Source of the DNA: Paraglaciecola chathamensis S18K6
GTDB taxonomy: Bacteria > Pseudomonadota > Gammaproteobacteria > Enterobacterales > Alteromonadaceae
Assembly: GCA_000314955.1 (NCBI GenBank)
Contig: BAEM01000009.1
Location: forward strand, 1 to 64,000
DNA length: 64,000 nt
Direction: 5' to 3'
A program made the translations under genes and the position numbers. The notes beneath the pieces are model-generated. The model had not been told where the DNA came from and did not search any database. It saw only the letters and a list, made by a program, of their open reading frames with translations. How positions within the stretch are numbered: the stretch's first letter is position 1; the number at the start of each line of letters is the position of its first letter. This document shows, piece after piece, positions 8,242 to 17,156 of this stretch.

Positions 8242-9308
8242 TGACAGATCCAAAAAATGCGGCGAACGCTACCGCGCTGAACAGCAATCAAAACACTGAA
8301 CTGCCTGCATCATCAGCCAAAGTTCAAGCCAGAGAATGGCTTACCTATTTATATTCAGGTGACATTTCCAGCAAAAAACGTGAAGAATTTTTAATCTGGT
8401 TAAACAGTAGCGAAGAAAACAAAACCGCTTTTAATCGCAGTCACGAGGTTTGGCAAACAATCGGCATGACCGACTCTGCCGTTCAGTGGATACAGCAACA
8501 TACTGTTACCCAAGCCGAGACCGTGAAGCCCACAAAATCTAAAGGTGTATTCGCTAAATCGTTATTAGTATTCGGTGCTATGGCTGCCAGTGTAGCCTTA
8601 CTGGTATTTAACGGTGTATTCAATACCACAACCCATCTTGAGATACCCCAACCACTTACGGCATTTACATCCCCTGTGGGGCAAAACCGCACTATCACCT
8701 TAAGTGATGGCACCGATGTCACTTTGGCGGGTAATTCAAGCATTCTGGTTGCTATTAACCAGAATGAGAGGCGCGTGACCTTGCGCAAAGGCAGCGCCTA
8801 TTTTGACGTCACCCATGATCCTAGCCGCGTATTTTCAGTCAGTGCTCAGCAAACCGAAGTACGGGTGCGTGGCACCGCTTTTGAAGTTAAGTACAGCGCG
8901 AACAACAACCTCAAAATTTCAGTTGAGCGCGGTTTAGTCGACGTTGCTGACTTACCAGAATCCCCAGATCAAGAAGAGCAAGTATTACAGCTAAGACCAA
9001 ATGAACAATTACGCACTGACATTCAAGGGCGCTTTATCTCTGCGATTACCATTTTTCAACCAGAGACTGAATTTTCGTGGTTGAACCAGCGCTTAGTCTA
9101 CGATGATGTTCCCCTCAAAAATGTGATCATGGACATCAACCGCTACGCGAAAAAACCTGTAGTTATCTTGGACGACAGCATTAATGAGCTGCCAATCACA
9201 GCATCATTTACCTTCGAGCAAATCGAACCTATGTTAGAAGGCTTAGCCGCTGCCTACCCGATTGCACTCACTCATGAAGCAAACCGCAGTGTGTTAACCC
9301 ACAAATAA
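8241..9308 (+). CDS. FecR-family anti-sigma / signal-transducing protein
   Basis: 355 residues. Residues about 28-75 form the cytoplasmic helical domain usual at the N-terminus of FecR proteins (AREWLTYLYSGDISSKKREE). One membrane span lies at about 105-125 (KSLLVFGAMAASVALLVF). The periplasmic FecR domain follows (GQNRTITLSDGTDVTLAG, VRVRGTAFEVK). The C-terminal 70 residues (RLVYDDVPLKNVIMDINRYA) form the small domain that in this family contacts the receptor's signalling domain. It should pass ligand occupancy from the receptor encoded next to the sigma factor encoded before it. Confidence 0.9.
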   Translation: MTDPKNAANATALNSNQNTELPASSAKVQAREWLTYLYSGDISSKKREEFLIWLNSSEENKTAFNRSHEVWQTIGMTDSAVQWIQQHTVTQAETVKPTKSKGVFAKSLLVFGAMAASVALLVFNGVFNTTTHLEIPQPLTAFTSPVGQNRTITLSDGTDVTLAGNSSILVAINQNERRVTLRKGSAYFDVTHDPSRVFSVSAQQTEVRVRGTAFEVKYSANNNLKISVERGLVDVADLPESPDQEEQVLQLRPNEQLRTDIQGRFISAITIFQPETEFSWLNQRLVYDDVPLKNVIMDINRYAKKPVVILDDSINELPITASFTFEQIEPMLEGLAAAYPIALTHEANRSVLTHK

Positions 9309-9315
9309 TAAGCCT

Positions 9316-9345
9316 GAGCCGGCCAGGTTTCCCTCCTGCCGGCTC
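9316..9345 (+). terminator. Hairpin after fecR-like gene (possible attenuator)
   Basis: GAGCCGG at 9316-9322 pairs with CCGGCTC at 9339-9345, with further CAGG/CCTG pairing inside. The sequence after it is not T-rich, so it may lower rather than stop read-through into the receptor gene 140 bases on. Confidence 0.5.
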
Positions 9346-9485
9346 ATTTGATGATTAAGGTTATGCAAACGGATAAATAACCACCCATTGTGTGAAGTTT
9401 TTATTAAACAAACACTTAAGCTGAAAAAATTATCGCGCTGATGACTCTTCTAGCGAAACCACATTAACTAACTGGAAGTAACATC

Positions 9486-11975
9486 ATGAATACACTTAAC
9501 CGTTCGATAAAATTCGCCCTGTTTGGCACGGCGCTCTCAGCCTTAGCTCCTATGCAAGTAACAGCGCAACAATCCCAAGTTAATATTTCAGTGCAACCTT
9601 TAGGGCAGGCGTTGAACTTGTTATCTCAACAAACAGGTACTGTCATCATTGCCCCAAGCCGCTTGGTCAGTAACAAACAAGCGGTTGCCACCTCAGGGGA
9701 GCTTAGTGTTCTCAATGCAGTAAAAAAATTGTTGCAAGGTAGTGGTTTAGAAGCCCACGAAGAACCAAGTGGGGCGATTGTTATTAAAAAAGCGGATAAA
9801 CGCACTCAAACACAAAGCAAGCGGGCGTCAACCTATCAAGCCCCTATGGACGAGGTTGTCGTCACGGCTTTAAAACGCGATAGCAGCTTACAAGATACTC
9901 CGGTGGCCATTTCAGTGTTAGGCGGCGATGAACTAAAAGCGCAAGGTGTTACAGACTTTACAGATTTAATTGATAGCTTGTCGGGAATATCCATTAATTC
10001 AGCCTTTGGCGGCCCTGAAAATAGCTTTATTACCATACGCGGTATTGGCGGTGCAGACGATTACAAACCTAACGGAAACCCGTCAGTGGCGTTACACGTC
10101 GATGGTATTTATCAAACATCCAATGCCTATTTAAGCATGCCACTTTTCGATTTAGAACGCATTGAAGTACTCAAAGGGCCTCAAGGCACGCTTTATGGGC
10201 GTAACACCACAGCCGGAGCCATCAATGCTATTACACGTGCCCCAGGGGAAGAGCTAAACGGTTACGCTGATATCGAATACGGCTCTTACGACTTTGTATC
10301 GGGTACCGCTGCGGTCGGTGGGAAGGTTTCTGACAATTTAGGCGTTCGTGTTGCTGTACTAATGGAGCAAGGGGGCGGTTTCATGGATGGCAAAGGTGCA
10401 GGCAATTTCGCAGGCTTTGTACCGGAAGGCACTGAAGGTATTGTTCCTCCAGTCGCTGACCCAGGTGAACGTGACGGATTCGGCGACGCCGACCTGTTTG
10501 CATTTCGTGGCACAGCCGTTTATGACTTTGATGATGTTACGTCCCTCACATTGCACTATTTCACCAGCCAAGATCGCGGTGACACACGTCAGTATGATCG
10601 TATCGCTTTTGCCGATGACAACCCCGCATTAAACGCCGGTGAAGGTAACGACCCATATGACTTTTACACCAGTGAATATTACTCCCATGAAATTGATGTG
10701 AGTGGTTTTTCTGGTGATTTCAACCACCAACTTCAATCCGGCATGAATCTAGACGTGCTATTCGCCTTACAAAGTAGTGAGCGTAATGTCAGTGGTAACG
10801 GCGACGGCACATCATTTCCTCGTTATCAGTACAACTTCGACGACGAGCTTGACCAAACTTCGCTAGAAATACGTTTGAGTGATGCAACTGGCGGTGAATT
10901 CGACTGGATTGCTGGCGCATTCTTTATCAACGACTCTGTGGACTTCACCAGCAACTGGACCAGTTACGCTGTTTTGTCTCAGTACAGTTCACCATACAAT
11001 CAGCGTCGTAATAGTTTCGCGACCTTTGGAAACATAGACTGGAACATTTCAAACGACTTGGTCATCAGTGGCGGCCTTCGTTACACCAAAGACAATGCCA
11101 AATTTCGTGGCGAAAACATCGATGCCGACCCTTGGGGATTATCCGTCTTCGAGGATACATTCCAAACAGACGCCAATTTCTCATGGGACCGAGAATTTGA
11201 TGACAGCAATGTATCTGGCAAACTGGCCATTCAATATTTTGTCAACGACAACCTAAACGTGTTTGCATCTGTCAGTACTGCCTATCGCGGCGGCGGTTTT
11301 GACGGCACCTCAATATTTTCTGAAGAAGAAACCCAGCCTTTTGAATCAGAAGAAGTACTCGCCTATGAAGCAGGAGCCCGTTACGTTACAGACAGCATCA
11401 ACTTCACCTTTGACCTGTTCTCTTATGATTTTGAAGAACTTCAAGCCACAGCCCGCTTATCAAATGATACCAACGGCAGAACCAACGTCGGTGAGGCAAC
11501 AGTGCGCGGTGCAGAAGCGTCAATCGCGGTAACTCTATATGAAGCTGACGATCACAAAATCACCTTTAACACAGCCGGTACGTATCTAGATACTGAGATT
11601 ACCGAGTTTAGCTCTAACCGAGTAAACGATGTCATCAGCACCATAGGTGACCCACTGCCAGGCTCACCAGAATGGAGCCAAACCGCAGCGCTAAACTACC
11701 AAACGTCGCTATCCAACAATACTCAACTGAACGCACGCTTGAATTACAGCTATCACGGTGAAGAATCAAACCGTTTGAACGCTGGCGATGGTAATACCGC
11801 ACCCTCTTATAATTTACTAGGAGTACGTCTTGATGTGACGTTTGCAAACGGCCTAAATGTGTATGCATATGGGCGTAACATCACAGATGAAGTGTACTTT
11901 CTCGAGTTAAATGGTGGGGCGCGCTTAGTGGGCGCACCGGCTACTTACGGCGGTGGTGTGAGTTACGCATTTTAA
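9486..11975 (+). CDS. TonB-dependent receptor with N-terminal STN signalling domain
   Basis: 829 residues. Signal peptide 1-27 (ending VTAQQ). The STN domain lies at about 32-100 (ISVQPLGQALNLLSQQTGT, AVKKLLQGSGLEAHEE); it is diagnostic of transducers that signal through FecR. A TonB box follows at 122-127 (DEVVVTA), then the plug (about 130-245) and a 22-strand barrel ending in YGGGVSYAF with the typical terminal aromatic residue. It imports a scarce ligand through the outer membrane and reports ligand binding to the two genes upstream. The ligand is unknown: a ferric chelate is usual for this architecture, but the phosphatase and YHYH genes downstream leave other metals or organic phosphates open. 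Confidence 0.9.
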   Translation: MNTLNRSIKFALFGTALSALAPMQVTAQQSQVNISVQPLGQALNLLSQQTGTVIIAPSRLVSNKQAVATSGELSVLNAVKKLLQGSGLEAHEEPSGAIVIKKADKRTQTQSKRASTYQAPMDEVVVTALKRDSSLQDTPVAISVLGGDELKAQGVTDFTDLIDSLSGISINSAFGGPENSFITIRGIGGADDYKPNGNPSVALHVDGIYQTSNAYLSMPLFDLERIEVLKGPQGTLYGRNTTAGAINAITRAPGEELNGYADIEYGSYDFVSGTAAVGGKVSDNLGVRVAVLMEQGGGFMDGKGAGNFAGFVPEGTEGIVPPVADPGERDGFGDADLFAFRGTAVYDFDDVTSLTLHYFTSQDRGDTRQYDRIAFADDNPALNAGEGNDPYDFYTSEYYSHEIDVSGFSGDFNHQLQSGMNLDVLFALQSSERNVSGNGDGTSFPRYQYNFDDELDQTSLEIRLSDATGGEFDWIAGAFFINDSVDFTSNWTSYAVLSQYSSPYNQRRNSFATFGNIDWNISNDLVISGGLRYTKDNAKFRGENIDADPWGLSVFEDTFQTDANFSWDREFDDSNVSGKLAIQYFVNDNLNVFASVSTAYRGGGFDGTSIFSEEETQPFESEEVLAYEAGARYVTDSINFTFDLFSYDFEELQATARLSNDTNGRTNVGEATVRGAEASIAVTLYEADDHKITFNTAGTYLDTEITEFSSNRVNDVISTIGDPLPGSPEWSQTAALNYQTSLSNNTQLNARLNYSYHGEESNRLNAGDGNTAPSYNLLGVRLDVTFANGLNVYAYGRNITDEVYFLELNGGARLVGAPATYGGGVSYAF

Positions 11976-12032
11976 TTCACGGTTGATACTGGCAACTATA
12001 GCGAGTGTGAAAGCTCGCTTATAGTGTCGCAT

Positions 12033-12074
12033 CTAACGCGCTACGGATTAACGTGGCGCGTTAGCTTTTTTTTT
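12033..12074 (+). terminator. Rho-independent terminator after the TonB receptor
   Basis: A 9-bp perfect stem (CTAACGCGC / GCGCGTTAG) with a 14-base loop, followed by C and nine T. A second imperfect hairpin (CTATAGCGAG / CTCGCTTATAG) sits just before it. A longer frame for the next gene runs through this terminator from 12024, which argues that the next gene really starts later. Confidence 0.88.
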
Positions 12075-12095
12075 CGTTACGCTTTAGGTTTTTTT

Positions 12096-13595
12096 ATGAC
12101 AGTGTCACTTTTATCTTTCCCAATACGAACGCTGCTGTTCATTTCGCTGTGGTTAATCACGAGTGCCGCCAGCAGCGAATCTGCGCCTGCTAAGGCCTTA
12201 ACACCCCACCCTGGTGCTACTGATTGGCCCGACCGAATTATTGCCACCCCTACAGCCTTCCCTGCAAATAGTTTTTCATTAACTTGGCGCACCGACCAAA
12301 GCGTGAAAAAAAGCTATGGGCAAATTGTTCAAGCCAGGCCAAATGCTCGCTACGATGTGAATGCAGCGCAATTTGCAGCACAAACACACACCATGTCATT
12401 AGCACAGGGCAATATCCCAGAAGGTCAATTTAGCTACCCTGTGAACGAAGGGCTACAGAATGTAAGTTACCATTCACTTACCTTTAAAGGCTTGAAATCA
12501 GATACTTATTACAATTATCGGGTTGCTGGGGCCAATGGAAAATGGTCACCTTGGCAACAAATAAAAACCGCTAGCGCAAAGGCCAACCAAGAGTTTTCCT
12601 TTTTGTACTTTGGTGATGCTCAAAACGGCATTTATTCACACTGGCCGCTAATGCTGCGCAGAGCATGGCAACACGCTCAAGACGCGCAATTTGCTATTTA
12701 CGCAGGGGATTTAGTCAATGAGGGAGCAAGCGACCAACAGTGGTCAAATTGGTTAAATGCGGGGCAGTTTATCCATCGAACTCTGCCTGCTGTGTTAGTG
12801 GCAGGTAATCATGAGTACGATTGGCAAGTGCGCGAAAATGCACAAAAAAACTGGGCCTTGTCGACGCTGTGGCAAAACCAGTTTACCTTGCCGCAGACCC
12901 CAGCTCTACCTGATGCACTGCAAGAAACAGCCTATGTTACTCATTACCCTGATATGGATGTTTTCGTACTCGACTCTGAAGCGCGCGGTGACATCAACCT
13001 GCTGCAAGCTCAAGCACAATGGTTAGACCAAGCGCTGCAAGCTAGCACAGCAAAATGGCGTATCGTTACTATGCACCATCCTATATTTTCATCTTGCGGC
13101 ATGCCGCTAAATACCCCAGGCCAAGACGAACCAGAAATACGTGCCGCTTTTTTGCCTATTATGTTAAAGCACGAGGTCGATTTGGTACTGCAAGGACATG
13201 ATCATGCCTATGCCCGTGGCAGTATTGGCACCGATATCGATGCTGAAAGCGTGGCGACATCAACCGCTTCAAAACAGATCAAAAGCGTTTTTATTACCAG
13301 CGTTGCAGGGCCTAAAACCTACCCTATTAAACCGACTCGCTGGGACGAGTATAAAAAGTACGGCGTTAAGCTTGAACGTATTGCTGAAAACACCCCAACC
13401 TATCAAGTCATCAGTAAAACCAAGGATACCCTTAAGTATCAATCGTTCACTGCTGACGGAGACATATACGACGCGTTTACCTTAAGCAAAGACCAAGATG
13501 GCCACAAAACACTAAACGTCGCCAAAGCCTTGCCACCAGAGCGCACTTTTAACAACACAGGCGCATACAAAAGTCATCACGATCTAGCAGAATAA
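12096..13595 (+). CDS. Exported calcineurin-like metallophosphatase with fibronectin-like N-domain
   Basis: 499 residues. A signal peptide covers about the first 27 residues (LLFISLWLITSAASS). The first half has a fibronectin-III-like domain (FSLTWRTDQ, SYHSLTFKGLKSDTYYNYRV), as in purple acid phosphatases. The metallophosphoesterase motifs follow in order: YFGDAQNG, YAGDLVNEG, AGNHEYDW, MHHPIF and QGHDHAYARG. The tyrosine that plant and animal purple acid phosphatases carry after the second GD motif (GDxxY) is absent, so the metal centre may differ from Fe-tyrosinate. I chose the ATG at 12096, just after the terminator, with AGG eight bases upstream. It probably hydrolyses organic phosphates in the periplasm or outside the cell. 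Confidence 0.82.
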   Translation: MTVSLLSFPIRTLLFISLWLITSAASSESAPAKALTPHPGATDWPDRIIATPTAFPANSFSLTWRTDQSVKKSYGQIVQARPNARYDVNAAQFAAQTHTMSLAQGNIPEGQFSYPVNEGLQNVSYHSLTFKGLKSDTYYNYRVAGANGKWSPWQQIKTASAKANQEFSFLYFGDAQNGIYSHWPLMLRRAWQHAQDAQFAIYAGDLVNEGASDQQWSNWLNAGQFIHRTLPAVLVAGNHEYDWQVRENAQKNWALSTLWQNQFTLPQTPALPDALQETAYVTHYPDMDVFVLDSEARGDINLLQAQAQWLDQALQASTAKWRIVTMHHPIFSSCGMPLNTPGQDEPEIRAAFLPIMLKHEVDLVLQGHDHAYARGSIGTDIDAESVATSTASKQIKSVFITSVAGPKTYPIKPTRWDEYKKYGVKLERIAENTPTYQVISKTKDTLKYQSFTADGDIYDAFTLSKDQDGHKTLNVAKALPPERTFNNTGAYKSHHDLAE

Positions 13596-13784
13596 TGCGT
13601 TAAGTCTGCGCCGATTAACCTATGTACCAACGCCGGGGTGCTCTTTGCTCCCCGTATTGCACCCAACGCCCCAACAACCCACGACAAATCCATAGAACAA
13701 TCGGTCAATAAAGAGTTTGTGCCACAACAAAGGCACCCTGAAAACCGAGTGATAACTTGCGTCCAACTCCCCTAGAACTTCGTC

Positions 13785-13872
13785 ACATCTGCGCCACACC
13801 TGCACTATATCTGCACCACATCCGCACTATATCTGCGCCATATCTACACGATATCTACGCCATATCTGGACA
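13785..13872. repeat. 11-bp tandem repeat, eight degenerate units
   Basis: Eight head-to-tail 11-mers, consensus ATATCTGCRCC, from 13785 to 13872. Units 3 and 5 (ATATCTGCACC, ATATCTGCGCC) match best; later units drift (ATATCTACACG, ATATCTACGCC, ATATCTGGACA). The array fills the middle of the 328-base spacer 13596-13923 and ends about 50 bases before the YHYH gene. An 11-bp period is close to one DNA turn, so a protein bound to each unit would lie on nearly one face. The spacer also has a weak GC hairpin at 13634-13654 that could end the phosphatase transcript. No gene is seen in it. Confidence 0.85.
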
Positions 13873-13923
13873 TTTATTCATTATATTCTGAGGCTAAGAT
13901 TGGCCCTCACAATAGGTTCGACA

Positions 13924-15498
13924 ATGGCTAAAAAACAACTCTCTTCATACAGCAAGTGGACAAACGTATTTTTATTGTGCGTCTTCCTTGGCGGCTGTGG
14001 TTCAGATTCATCAAACGGCGACGACAGCACGTCAGAGCAAACCACTAACTCAGCTTTGACCGTTGACGCTGGTGATGCGCAAACGGTGACAAGTGGCGAC
14101 ACAGTGACACTCACGGCCAGTATCTCAGATGATGATACAAGTTATGGTGTTAGCTGGGTCCAACTATCAGGAACTGACGTAACCCTAACGGACAGCGCAT
14201 CAGCGAGCACCAGTTTCATAGCACCCGTCGTTAGCAGTGCTGAAACGCTGCAATTTCAAGTCTCAGTAGATGATGGCAGCAATGATGCAGTCACCGATAC
14301 CGTATCGGTGACGGTCAGTGCAGACGAGGCAAACGATGATGCGACCAACGACAGCGTCTGGATAATCAATACCACCAATGAAGTCTCAAGCCGCATTTTG
14401 GATTCGTCCACCGGCGTTGGTGTGCTGGTTAACGTGCAATCCGTCGAAGATGAAACCATAGATACCGTTGACTATACCCTTGTTACCAGCCAAGGGATCC
14501 CGAAATACGATGTAACCGTGACCCAAGATATTATTGACGCTATCAACGAACGCCCCAAAGCCAGCTCAGATTTAGTCACGGGACAAACAACTGCATCGGT
14601 AGGCGACGTTGTAGAGTTTGGCGAAGATGTTGGGTACGTCAGTAGTGGGCAAAATTGTGATACCAATGCCGGCTATGGTTACTGGCCGCCAGGGCCTGCT
14701 TGCCCTACTGAAGATGAAAGAGAGGTGTACTTCCCCAAAGCCCCTCAAGCAACCACGGAAGAATGCGAAAATGGCTTAGGTAAAGTAGGCTTATTTGTGA
14801 ATGGCTCATCCGTGTATAACTGGGGGGATGGAATGAGCTACAACAACGATGGCTCTTGGCAAAACTTAGCACCCGTTGCAGAGCAATATGATGTTGATAT
14901 TTGTGGCGGGCATTCAGCTAACGGTGACTATCATCACCATTTTTATACTCGATGTTTAGCCGATCTCGTTGGTGATAGCGGCGATCAACACTCGCCTATT
15001 TATGGTTACGCCGCCGATGGCTACCCTATTTATGGCCCTTGGCAAAGCAATGGTCAGTTAGCCGTAAGTGCGTGGCAAGTGCGCGATTATTCTTCGAGCT
15101 CAGCCACGGGTTGCGCTGACAACGCTCGCAGCTGCACTTTGGTTGATCAATACGACATATCGCTGGGGACAGAAACCGCGACCCAAGGCCCAGAGTTTGA
15201 TGATGTAGTTGAAACACTATCAGGTAACCAACTTGTTGCCGAGAACGGCTACTACTTCGAAGATTACTTTTGGAACAGCGAATTAACCGCGCAAGGTGGA
15301 GCCTACCTAGACCAATACAATGGGCATACTGACAGCACGCGCGGCTACCATTACCACATCACTATAGCGCAAGAAAATGACGCCTATGTGCCTGCATTCC
15401 CCTACATTATCGGCACTCGATTTGCCGGACAATTACAAGATAATGCCGTCGCTTCATGCAGCACTGGGGCGGTGTTGGGCCCCCCGCCAGGAGGATAA
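13924..15498 (+). CDS. YHYH-domain lipoprotein with PKD/Ig-like domain
   Basis: 524 residues from the ATG at 13924; the longer frame starts with TTG at 13900 and has no better ribosome-binding site. The signal peptide ends in the lipobox FLGGC with C25, so the protein is probably lipid-anchored. Residues about 45-135 form a PKD or Ig-like domain (VDAGDAQTVTSGDTVTLTA, VSVDDGSNDAVTDTVSVTV). The rest is a YHYH domain with NGDYHHHFYTRC, SPIYGYAADGYPIYGPW and RGYHYHIT. The function of YHYH proteins is not established. The clustered His and Tyr suggest metal binding. The gene lies one base before the next, with which it is surely co-transcribed. Confidence 0.78.
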   Translation: MAKKQLSSYSKWTNVFLLCVFLGGCGSDSSNGDDSTSEQTTNSALTVDAGDAQTVTSGDTVTLTASISDDDTSYGVSWVQLSGTDVTLTDSASASTSFIAPVVSSAETLQFQVSVDDGSNDAVTDTVSVTVSADEANDDATNDSVWIINTTNEVSSRILDSSTGVGVLVNVQSVEDETIDTVDYTLVTSQGIPKYDVTVTQDIIDAINERPKASSDLVTGQTTASVGDVVEFGEDVGYVSSGQNCDTNAGYGYWPPGPACPTEDEREVYFPKAPQATTEECENGLGKVGLFVNGSSVYNWGDGMSYNNDGSWQNLAPVAEQYDVDICGGHSANGDYHHHFYTRCLADLVGDSGDQHSPIYGYAADGYPIYGPWQSNGQLAVSAWQVRDYSSSSATGCADNARSCTLVDQYDISLGTETATQGPEFDDVVETLSGNQLVAENGYYFEDYFWNSELTAQGGAYLDQYNGHTDSTRGYHYHITIAQENDAYVPAFPYIIGTRFAGQLQDNAVASCSTGAVLGPPPGG

Positions 15499-15499
15499 T

Positions 15500-16039
15500 A
15501 TGAGATTTCGACAACGCAAATCCCTTAGTAGACAGGATGTAATGACCTCGATTTTGGTCATTGCCGCTACGCTTTTCAGCGTAGCGGCTAATAACGCTCT
15601 AGCATCAACCGAAATACATGAGCATAAAGCGCGAGACATCGGCCAGGGCACTTTGATCCCTAAGATCCAGTTGCAGGTTTTTCGAGATCAAATAGACGGT
15701 GTGAATATTCATGTTGAAGTGGATAATTATCTACTCAATGCCCCAAACATAGCGAAAAAAGAAAGCAACACCGGCGCGATTTTGCAAGGCCATGCCCATG
15801 TATATGTTAACGGGGTTAAGCGCCAGCGATTGTACGGCGAAGATGTACACATACCCCAAAGCTGGTTGAAAACAGGGGTGAACCAAGTCGCGGTATCGTT
15901 AAATAGTCACCAACATGAAAATTGGATGTCGGGGGATCACAGCATTGTTGGTTCGGTGTTTCTTGACTTATCTAAAAAAGACATCGTGCTGCACACCTTC
16001 ACCTCACAGCCGATTGAAAACAAACATGCGCACCACTAG
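15500..16039 (+). CDS. Small His-rich exported protein, unknown function
   Basis: 179 residues. The ATG at 15500 has GGAGG seven bases upstream, inside the last codons of the YHYH gene; earlier in-frame ATGs lie deep inside that gene and were rejected. A signal peptide spans about residues 15-36 (SILVIAATLFSVAANNALAS). The mature protein is beta-rich with many histidines: EIHEHKARD, GHAHVYVNG, SLNSHQHENW and the C-terminus KHAHH. A periplasmic metal-binding role is plausible but unproven. I do not recognise the family. The stop codon lies inside a 9-bp stem-loop (CAAACATGC / GCATGTTTG, 16021-16052) that may end transcription between this gene and the convergent one. Confidence 0.72.
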   Translation: MRFRQRKSLSRQDVMTSILVIAATLFSVAANNALASTEIHEHKARDIGQGTLIPKIQLQVFRDQIDGVNIHVEVDNYLLNAPNIAKKESNTGAILQGHAHVYVNGVKRQRLYGEDVHIPQSWLKTGVNQVAVSLNSHQHENWMSGDHSIVGSVFLDLSKKDIVLHTFTSQPIENKHAHH

Positions 16040-16064
16040 GCGGGCATGTTTGTGCACAGCTTAA

Positions 16065-16958
16065 TTAATCGATGTCTAAATCAAATTTGAGCTTTTGTAG
16101 CTCCCTTTGCATTCCCTGCCCATTGGATAAAAGCAAAGGACCTAATTTCACCGGTGTCTCGCTATCTAGGGTTAGCGTAATGCTATCGCCTTCGAGCAAG
16201 GCTATACCCGCTTCGGCTAATTGTTGCTGATACTTGTCACTCGCTTTGTCTTTGGCTAATTTGCCCCGCTCAACAGCTTGATCGCGTAAAGACTGTGCCG
16301 TTACTCCTTTTTGCTGTGCTTCGCTTTCAAGTAAGGCTTGTAAAATACCTTCGTCTTCTAAATACAACGAGGCTTCATTCACAACCAAATCTTGCAGTAA
16401 AACAGTACCGATAAGCAACGCATTTTGATTGTCTAAATCACGGATTTTTTCAAGGCCTGTCATGTTCAATGACATCCGTAGCTCACCTATATCATCGCCT
16501 TCAATGCTCAAGTTTTCTAACTCGACTTCATCGTCTTCTAGGTCTATTTCTATTGATAGTGCGAGATCAGCACTTTTATCTTCCTGTTGTAATAAAAATA
16601 ACAGCGCCTCTGATAAGTCTCGTGGGTTGGCCCTTATCGGAAAACCCGTTACTTCAATTTCATCCGCTGTTAATGAAAGCTCACTAATAAAGGCGTCTTC
16701 CTGGTCATATTCATCAATATAAAGCTCGTCAATCAGGATCTTGCCTAATGAGGTATCAATAACCAACTCGCTGATGGATACGCTACCCAATACCGATGCT
16801 GATAAATCGTCATAGGTGATATCAACCCCAAAGCTAGCACTTTCGTTGACCATCCCTTGCATCACCTCCTCCGCTTTTTGCGTTGCCATCATCGAGCCGC
16901 CTATGTATACAACAGCCAACAATATTGCGCCTACCAACACCACTTTTTTCATATCCAT
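16065..16958 (-). CDS. Exported or membrane-anchored acidic protein, unknown function
   Basis: About 298 residues. A hydrophobic segment near the N-terminus (VVLVGAILLAVVYIGGSMM) is an uncleaved anchor or a signal peptide. The rest is acidic and beta-rich, with repeated ELSLTADEIEVTGF, LEDDEVELENLSIEGDDIG and LLIGTVLLQDLVVNEASLY segments that recall AsmA/DUF945-type envelope proteins. A charged helical stretch (DQAVERGKLAKDKASDKYQ) lies near the end. Three starts are possible: GTG 16964, ATG 16958, ATG 16952. GAG seven bases before 16958 makes that the best. No function can be assigned. Confidence 0.65.
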   Translation of the reverse strand: MDMKKVVLVGAILLAVVYIGGSMMATQKAEEVMQGMVNESASFGVDITYDDLSASVLGSVSISELVIDTSLGKILIDELYIDEYDQEDAFISELSLTADEIEVTGFPIRANPRDLSEALLFLLQQEDKSADLALSIEIDLEDDEVELENLSIEGDDIGELRMSLNMTGLEKIRDLDNQNALLIGTVLLQDLVVNEASLYLEDEGILQALLESEAQQKGVTAQSLRDQAVERGKLAKDKASDKYQQQLAEAGIALLEGDSITLTLDSETPVKLGPLLLSNGQGMQRELQKLKFDLDID

Positions 16959-17156
16959 ATTCACACTCTACTATTTACTTTGGGTTTATTATTTGGGCTA
17001 TTGATAGCAACCCAACACACTTATTGCAACGAAATTAAGCAACACGTTTGTGTATTCAATCACCATTTAATGCACAACCAACATTTAAATAACAATCTGT
17101 TGAAGCGCTTTATATTAAAATGCTCGACATTATTTATACCCTCAAGGATTTACTGA

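Noticed and set aside
12024-12095. A 24-codon N-terminal extension of the phosphatase frame
   Set aside because: It runs through the terminator of the preceding gene, and the ATG at 12096 begins a normal signal peptide.
13634-13654. GC-rich hairpin after the phosphatase gene
   Set aside because: Only a 5-bp stem with no T-run; not reported as a separate terminator.
15377-15499. A 41-codon upstream extension of the His-rich protein frame
   Set aside because: It overlaps the YHYH gene in another frame; the ATG at 15500 has a strong GGAGG site and a proper signal peptide.
16857-17156. A 99-codon His-rich frame before the YegD-type gene
   Set aside because: It overlaps the antisense strand of the unknown exported protein, has no ribosome-binding site and reads as noise.
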